DNA of 64,000 bases from Plantago ovata (lineage: Eukaryota; Streptophyta; Magnoliopsida; Lamiales; Plantaginaceae), in the NCBI GenBank assembly GCA_028274465.1, contig CM051457.1:28245313-28309312 (forward strand), in the 5' to 3' direction. Position numbers and translations under genes: made by a program. Under the pieces are notes generated by a model. The model saw only the letters and a list, made by a program, of their open reading frames with translations. It made no database searches and was not told the origin of the DNA. Shown one piece after another: positions 57,427 through 64,000 of this stretch; the first letter of the stretch is position 1; every line of letters starts with the position of its first letter.

Positions 57427-60400
57427 GCAGGCTCTGGCGGCGGCGATTATGTTCCAGCAGCAGATACAGAACGGTGGTGTAGCGGCGCCGTTTGACCGGT
57501 CGGCTTCGTTGAGGTATCCGCCGATGGCTGGCTCGAAGAGGAGTCAGCCTCTGCCGAGGAGCTCCAGTTCTAGATCGAGGTCGCTCACTGATCCTCTGCT
57601 TCAGCCTCACCAGCTTGTTAATCAGGTATTAATCCGTTTATTATGTTAGCTTTCTTGTACTTAGTATATGATTTGTTAATTGTTATTTTGTTAATGATAA
57701 TCAGGTTAGTTGGGAATGAAGAAGTATGTAGTGAATATCTGATACTGGTGCTGTTTTCTGAGCTTAATCCTAGTTATCTCTCCATTTTGGTTTTTGAATG
57801 ATTAGATTCTGGTATTGTTAATTGAGTTTAGGAAGTATGTTTGTTTTGAGCTGATTCTTGAGTAAGGAGATTATAAGTTGAGCTTATTATAGTTTAGTTT
57901 ATGCTATGCTAATAATTCTATTGATGGCGGATTGACCATCGTTGTCTATTCATTATCACTAGTTAAGCCGGGGAATCCAGTAATGGTATTGCTGATTCTG
58001 TTCCCTATGATATAAATTTACACCCAGAAGACTTGGAGCTATACACGCTGTTTGCTTTTTCTATCCCATCATGGCCACATTATTATACAAGATGGGACAT
58101 CAAAATTTTGTGTTGATATGTATGAGCATGCTTCTTGGCAAAGAATGCAAGTGGTTGATACATTAATTTATGATACCAGGCGCCTTGCTATTTGAGCCGT
58201 TTAGGTTCAAATTTACAAGTCCAGACTCCAGCGAGATTATTTCTATCTGATCCCTTATTGGAGAAAATTTTGGACACTGTCTGCATTTGTCAAATGTCTC
58301 CATTCTGGATATCAGCTGATGTTAAGTTGAAATTGCAGTATAAATTTTTTACCCTTGATATTTCTAGTATAGGGAAATTTTCGCCATTTGTCTGGATTTT
58401 ATGTATGTCTCGGATTTTTGCCACATGTGCAGTCTCTCTATTTGGGAAAAAAGAAATAGAAGGGTGAAGTTTTTATTTCGGCAATGATCAATTTTTCTCC
58501 ACATCTAATAAATTACTAAGAATTTGTACGCAAGCATTTATTCTGTATACTTAAAGGCTCAGTTACTGTTGCTGTTTGCCATTGAGAATTTATATAACTA
58601 TATGAACTTGCATCGGCTAGTTCTGATCAGTAATCTGTTTTCCTTGTATATTTGCTTGCTGAAATTTCTGGGTCCTCAACTGTTGAGCTCTGCAATTAAT
58701 AGGATATCAAGCTTGATGATTTGGAGACGAACCACATTGTACTCGTGCATGGTGGTGGTTTTGGTGCTTGGTGCTGGTATAAAACTATTGCTTTGTTAGA
58801 AGAAGCTGGATATAAAGTTACAGCAGTGGACTTGACTGGTTCTGGCATTCATTCTTTCGACACAAACAGCATTACAAGTCTTTCCCAATATGTGAAGCCA
58901 CTTACCGACTTTTTGGAGAATCTACCTGATGGAGAGAAGGTAATGTTTCTGGATCCTTTAACTAATTTTTTGTATTTAAAATGGTTTCAGCATGTTTACT
59001 CCTCTTATAGAAAATAACTAAATAAGAGATCGTGTAGTGAGATCTCTAACATTTTGCAACCCTGATCACTGACTCAAGAGTAGAGAGCTTTCCCTTATTG
59101 TATGCATATTGGTGAAACAAAATCCACACATGTAGGACCCCATTGCTCTCTCAAATTATTTGAACAGCTGTTTATGCAGTTAATTTTCAGTTAATAAAAT
59201 CCTTTTTTAAGTGTGTGAGCTCGCTTGAATTCTGATCTTCATGTTCAAGTTACTGCCTCCTTTACCCTTGGGAGTGCATACCATCAAAATCTCAAAACCT
59301 TATGCTTTATGTATAGGATTATGAATCCATGATTTCTAATCCTTCATACGTGCAGGTCATTCTGGCAGGACACGATTTTGGTGGTGCATGCATATCGTAT
59401 GCAATGGAGTCATCTCCTACTAAGGTTTCAAAAGCCGTATTCATTGCAGCAGCTATGTTGACAAGTGGGCAAAGTGCCCTTGATATGTTCTCTGAAAAGG
59501 TTCGTTTTCTGTTGGTTCTGGATAATAATGATTCTTGCATCCAAAGTGAAGTGATTGCAGTTTTTTATGATATTTGAGTGTTGGGAACAATGATATTCAA
59601 CTATTTAGTGTCGGTGCAATTTCAACTGCTGAGGTTTGCATGGTGTACTAAAGCTGAGTATCATTCATTTCAGGTTGAATCAAATGACTTGATGCGAAAA
59701 GCTCAGGTTTTCCTTTATGCCAATGGGAACGATCAGTCGCCAACTGCTATTGATTTCGACAAGTCTCTTGTAAGGGACCTGTTATTCAACCAGAGTCCTG
59801 CTAAGGTACGGTCTATTTTCAGCTGCTGAAGATAAATCTCCCCAATTAAGAACTACTTTTTCTGTTGCAACCTAGTAATAAGTATTTCTCAACAGGATAA
59901 TTCTTGCCTCTAATAGTTCACATGAGTAAAGAATGCACACTGTCACGGCTAGCAATATGCTGGTTAAATAATGATGCATTGTATTGCCACTAAGAATTTG
60001 AAGAATTTGAATGCTAAAAATATTTAAGACAAGTTTATCTTTGACTGTTACTACAAGTTTAGAATGTGATTGAGCTGAAATGGTGTTCGCATATCTTAAT
60101 CTGTCTGAATTGAAGGGAAAGATTGTAATAGGGTATTTTTTAGTCTCTGGCATTTATGTGAATGAAAGGGACTACCCAGTTAGTTAATTATCCCCTCCGT
60201 TCCAGAGATAAGTAGGCTTAGACGGCTGTGGCAGTAGTACATGTGTTAAGAAATTTGCAAATTCATGTAATTTCATACTACTAGATTTCCTAATATACCC
60301 ACATTAACGGTAGCCTTGAGAGATCATCAGATCAATATATTAGAAGTGGGTTGATTACGTAGGGACATTTTTGTAAAGTCGGGTAGTTAATGTGCCTAGA

Positions 60401-60868
60401 AGCAAATCTGAAACAAGCAGAAACGGAAACCAAGCTTATATTTTCTGGGACAGATGGAGTAGTTAACTACTTAACTTACAAAATTATGAATTGATGCTTA
60501 GTTCTTTACCTGCTTGCTTTCCGACAATGTAAAGACTTCTTATATTGACTCGTAATCTTTATGCCTCATTCATTGGTTAACTTGTGTATTTCCAGGATGT
60601 TGCATTGGCATCTGTTTCAATGAGACCTATCCCGTTTCAGCCTGTATTGGAGAAGCTCTCTCTTTCTGAAACAAAACATGGGTCTGTAAGAAGGTTCTAT
60701 ATTGAGACTTTGGAAGACCATGCTATACCCTTTGATGTGCAGGAAGATATGATAAACAAATGCCCTCCAGAGCGAGTATTCCGAATGAAAGGCGCTGATC
60801 ACTCCCCCTTCTTCTCAAAGCCTCAAGCTCTGCATAGACATTTAGTTGAGATCTCGAGAATCCCATAA
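57263..60868 (+). CDS. MES11: MES11-like methylesterase, alpha/beta hydrolase, five exons
   Basis: Exons 57263-57625, 58703-58939, 59356-59499, 59674-59805 and 60596-60868; all introns are GT-AG and phase 0. The product is 382 residues (Arabidopsis MES11 is about 390). Residues 1-121 are a basic Ser/Arg-rich extension with 'RWSRIRSSRK', 'QALAAAIMFQQQ' and 'RSRSLTDPLLQPHQL', typical of the MES11-15 branch. The hydrolase part starts near 132 with VLVHGGGFGAWCWYK (oxyanion-hole region). At the nucleophile elbow the sequence is GHDFGG (205-210), so Asp207 replaces the usual Ser. Asp333 (TLEDHAIP) and His361 (GADHSPF) are in place. The family hydrolyses methyl esters of hormones such as salicylate, jasmonate and auxin; with Asp at 207, classic esterase activity is doubtful. 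The N-terminus MGSCLS fits N-myristoylation plus S-acylation, although relatives are often predicted chloroplastic. A Stowaway MITE lies in intron 4. Confidence 0.93.
60191..60459. mobile_element. Stowaway-type MITE in intron 4 of the methylesterase gene
   Basis: Left end: TA then TCCCCTCCGTTCCAGA. Right end: TTCTGGGACAGATGGAG then TA. The ends are inverted copies of the CTCCNTCNGTCCC theme, the length is 269 bases and TA flanks both sides. It is well inside the intron, clear of splice sites. Confidence 0.8.
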
Positions 60869-62632
60869 GATTTTTGTTAGTGAAGGATTTGTCCTTAGTT
60901 CCCACTTCCCTCGGTCTATTCCAGCGCCCTTGGCTTATACAGCCTGCAACCAAAGTTATATTTAAGCTGACAGGCCTTCGCCTCCGGTTTTCTGTGTAAA
61001 GCTTTTTGATATCATCGCTGTAAACTAAGATTCATTTTCCTTACATTAGACAGTCCACGCAATGATGGCCTGATGGCCAATTGTTGAGCACTTGAGCAAA
61101 ACCATACCTAAAAACACAATAAATAGGCAACAGCCTTTGCTAATTGTTAATCTGGTTTCACTGGAATGGTGGTATTTCGAGCCGGAATGGAACATGCGAA
61201 CCTCTCCTTTCAATGGGCATACAACTGCTATTTCAAGTAAGTTTGATGCTATGTACAGACGATCCTAATACCCAACTAAATTCAGATGCTAATTCAGCGT
61301 GGGACTTGCGCCCATCTAGATACTTGGCTAGCTTAGAATTACATACATGATACATCCATCTCCCTAGAATATTAAAAATAGGAGAATGTCCATCATATGT
61401 TTTCATATAATAATATCATCAATATGCATATTGCAGAGTTCCACTGTTCCACCAAGGGCACTACCCTTGATAATTTTTAATTAAAACTGTGATATTATTG
61501 TCTTGCCAGTAAATGCGGTGGAAATTTGTCCATGATCGCAGATGGAGCCGGCACGTTAAGATGCACGCACATAGCAATAAGGTTCCATATCGTGCCTTGT
61601 CCATGTCTTGGCCTACAAAAAAAATTGACATACATAGTTGTCTTTGGACTTGGACCAAAAACAGTACTGCCACTATACTGAGAGTATTATTTTTATGGTC
61701 ATTAGTCATTACTTATGTCCAAAATCATGATTTCTTATGATATGTTTGGACTATTATACAAAAATATAACAAATGAGTGATGGAATGGAATTGATTACAA
61801 ATTACAATGCCTTTAGAGCCCTTTATTTATAGCAAAATAAAGAATAATATAGGTAAAAAAAAATTACAAACAGGCAAGTAAATGTTATTATCAACTTGTT
61901 ATCTTATCTTCGAAATAATTGAGATATCAAGTTGTCTTTTATTTATTTATTATGTTTGATAGTTGTAGTTGTTGACCATTAAATCTGATTTGTTCAATAA
62001 TGAAGAAGTAGTGGTCTACTGCATGTGATTAGCTTGGTAAGCTAACAGGTTGTTTATATTTTAATGTGTTGCGTACGTCGTTGTTGTTTGGTAATCCGTT
62101 AAACTGCATGGTTGTTTCTTATTTCCTTACTTACAAACCATTGTTTTTCTTCTTTACTCTCTTATGATAAAATTTAAGCAGCCAATTAATAAAACATAAA
62201 TCGTATTCGTACCCCTTTGTGTTGATCTCTTCTGATGCCAATTAATAAAACATAAATCGTACCCCATTGTGCATACACAAAGATAGCAATTTCTACTACA
62301 GTACTTCGGTTCCTTGGATCAACTAACCGAAAAAAAGAAAAGGTTCCTTGGATCAATTCCTACTGTCCTTGTTCCCGATACTTACTCGAGTTAAGTATTG
62401 TGGTTAAATGTTTGTTTAAAAAATTACTACTAGAAACAAACAACAAAAAATATAAATGAGGAAAAACCGCAAAATATCTAGATGCCAGCACCATACGGCA
62501 TACGCTCCTTTTATTTTTTGTAATTTGAATCAACAAATCAAATCTCATCTCATTTAACATAAAACATTACTATTATCCCTCTTTTTAAACCCAACCGACT
62601 CTTCTCCATTTGTACCTTCACTTTCTTCTTTT
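60869..62632. other. 3' UTR and intergenic region
   Basis: 60869-61060 should be the methylesterase 3' UTR. 62170-62270 has a tandem duplication ('gccaattaataaaacataaa' at 62181 and 62236). 62590-62632 becomes CT-rich ahead of the next TATA box. No gene seen. Confidence 0.5.
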
Positions 62633-62642
62633 TATATATATA
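62633..62642 (+). promoter_or_regulatory. TATA box of the SPIRAL1-like gene
   Basis: TATATATATA in the context 'cttttt...gtgtgag', with transcription probably starting around 62670. The leader exon would run to a donor at 62715/62716 (gaaag|gtattt). Confidence 0.6.
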
Positions 62643-62715
62643 GTGTGAGTCTGTGAGAAAAGATCAGCTCATCTTCCTCGGCAATTTTCCATTTGCTATT
62701 CACCCGAGAAGAAAG

Positions 62716-63487
62716 GTATTTCTCCCATCCCTCTCGATCTACATTTGCTTTTTCTGCATCGCAATTATTTAGATTATCAATCTCATGAGCATTTCATTGC
62801 CTTGTTCACTTTTTCAATTCACGCATTGTTTAGTGTAGATCGTAATTAGATACAGACATCGCGAGATCTGATAAAATGCTGTTCGATCGGAAATGCTGGT
62901 GTATTCGCGTTGTTTTTTTGTGCATTTCGTGTTGAGATCTGGCTAATTTTAACCTATCTCGATGTTTAATTCGATATTTGTGATGTGCGAGCCTTGTAAT
63001 CTGCTTGGATTGTTGGAAATTGTTGATTTGTTGTTCGTTCTGTTTCGTAGATCTCTTCACATGTTTTAATATGAATGGGATGAAGGATTTGTGAGATGAT
63101 TTAGGGAAGTATTGTGTAGTGTACCTTCTGATTGTAGAATTTTGTATGATGTGCTCTATTCAAGTTTCTTCAGTCTCTTTAGATTTGTTCTGTTTGTATA
63201 GTGCATCTACTGATTTCATAATTTTGAATTATGTGCTTGATTGAAGTCCTTTATCTTTAGCTTGTCTACTGTTCATCAGTCGGCAGTAGGTAAATTTAAG
63301 CAAGACATAGGTTAGCAGTAGTGGAGTCTAGCTTGTTTTCTTTGAGTGCCTAGAGTGTAAAACAGTATCTGAATTTTGTAGTGAAACAAAGATACTTCTA
63401 CAGTTCTACTAGTTGGTTTGTTCTGCTGAATATTTGTGTTTTAATTGGCAATTAACTGTGTACGTTCAATTGTGAATGACAAAACAG
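62716..63487 (+). other. 5' UTR intron of the SPIRAL1-like gene
   Basis: Donor gaaag|gtattt and acceptor aaacag|acagaATG bound a 772-base T-rich intron (polypyrimidine and 'gatttgttctg'-like motifs) that ends five bases before the start codon. Large leader introns in plant cytoskeletal genes often raise expression; that role here is inference. Confidence 0.55.
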
Positions 63488-63492
63488 ACAGA

Positions 63493-63750
63493 ATGGGCCG
63501 TGGAGTAAGTGCTGGAGGTGGTCAGAGTTCATTGGGATACCTCTTTGGAGGTGGAGAGCCCTCTAATCCTAAACCTGCAGCTGCTGCTGCTGCACCACCA
63601 CCAAAGGAACCGGCTGTTGACCGTTCCTCAAAGCCTGCTGCCCCTGCACAACCTGTTGACAACACTAAGCAGACTCCTGCAGGAATCCCTGCCAGTGCCA
63701 AAAACAACTATCTGAGAGCAGATGGCCAGAACTGTGGCAACTTTATAACT
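63493..63750 (+). CDS. SP1L: SPIRAL1-like microtubule protein, first coding exon (gene runs off the window)
   Basis: ATG at 63493 gives MGRGVSAGGGQSSLGYLFGG, the conserved N-terminal motif of SPIRAL1 and SP1L proteins. It is followed by a Pro/Ala-rich variable linker and the second conserved block (QTPAGIPASAKNNYLRADGQ then NCGNFIT). The exon ends phase 0 after residue 86 at a good donor (aact|gtaagt, 63750/63751). The C-terminal exon, which in this family repeats a GGGSSLDYLFG motif, lies beyond the window. SP1L proteins bind microtubule plus ends together with EB1 and keep cortical arrays transverse, so cells elongate straight. The frame upstream of the ATG lies in the leader intron and is not part of the protein. 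Which SP1L member this is cannot be told. Confidence 0.92.
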
Positions 63751-64000
63751 GTAAGTTTCATTATGAACTGCTTGTTTACGAATTTGAAATTCCAAATTGT
63801 GCACTTACAAAAGCTTTTGATTTGATCCTCTGTTGTTTTGTTTTGTACAATCCCTTCACCCTTGCACTTTCCCCCTTATTTTGTTGTAGACTTGCTTCTA
63901 TTGCTGTTAAGCAGTTTACATTCTAGTGACGTGAACGTCCTTCAGCATTTCCATGGGCTGAGCTCTTATATATGTGCACCTTTTGCATAATTTACTTTCT
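63751..64000 (+). other. Start of the next SPIRAL1-like intron
   Basis: From the donor at 63751 to the window end the sequence is T-rich and non-coding, as expected for an intron. I see no acceptor followed by the family's C-terminal motif before 64000. Confidence 0.6.

Noticed and set aside
57293-57610. 105-codon Arg-rich antisense frame
   Set aside because: A shadow of the Ser/Arg-rich first exon of the methylesterase gene.
61144-61740. Short frames of 68-82 codons after the methylesterase gene
   Set aside because: No motifs, no splice support, composition as expected for 3' and intergenic DNA.

Overview
This window is nuclear DNA of a flowering plant, almost certainly a eudicot. The genes are intron-bearing and of plant-only families (RPK2 receptor kinase, LONGIFOLIA/TRM, SPIRAL1-like, MES11-type methylesterase, cytosolic sulfotransferase). 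The intergenic DNA is very AT-rich and full of plant-type MITEs, LINE tails and LTR remnants. The species cannot be fixed from the sequence alone. There is no sign of prokaryotic, organellar or viral gene organisation, and no CRISPR, operon or defence island.

Layout. 0.5-1.0 kb (-): small RING-HC protein. 2.9-3.4 kb (+): two-exon small Ser/Thr-Pro-rich protein with MYB3R/MSA-like promoter motifs. 5.4-6.6 kb (+): two-exon plant-specific protein whose first coding exon carries an apparent frameshift. 7.1-8.9 kb: transposon-rich block with a large AT palindrome and a LINE RNase H fragment. 11.4-14.8 kb (+): intronless RPK2-like LRR receptor kinase. 16.7 kb (+): candidate tiny gene or first exon. 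19.2-23.5 kb (-): tandem pair of unknown multi-pass membrane proteins. 24-26 kb: repeats (LINE tail, local duplications, MITE-like units). 26.8-27.9 kb (+): TAF8. 31.5-35.3 kb (-): five-exon LONGIFOLIA/TRM gene, 942 residues after splicing. 36-45 kb: gene desert with many small transposon traces. 44.9-45.9 kb (-): sulfotransferase. 47.2-50.6 kb: decayed non-autonomous LTR retrotransposon containing a nested LINE/SINE insertion. 51-57 kb: more foldback elements and no gene. 57.3-60.9 kb (+): five-exon MES11-like methylesterase. 63.5 kb to window end (+): first coding exon of a SPIRAL1-like gene, cut by the window edge.

The genes are functionally unrelated housekeeping or developmental genes, as is normal for a plant chromosome arm. 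Three touch cell shape or growth through microtubules or signalling (LONGIFOLIA/TRM, SPIRAL1-like, RPK2), but nothing indicates co-regulation. I did not find a clearly new molecular system. The best leads are the tandem unknown membrane-protein genes, the MES11-like protein with Asp in place of the catalytic Ser plus a lipidation-type N-terminus and an overlapping uORF, the frameshifted gene at 5.4 kb, the small gene at 2.9 kb with mitotic-type promoter motifs, and several neatly readable transposition scars. All exon models were assembled by eye from reading frames and splice signals; no alignments or database searches were run.
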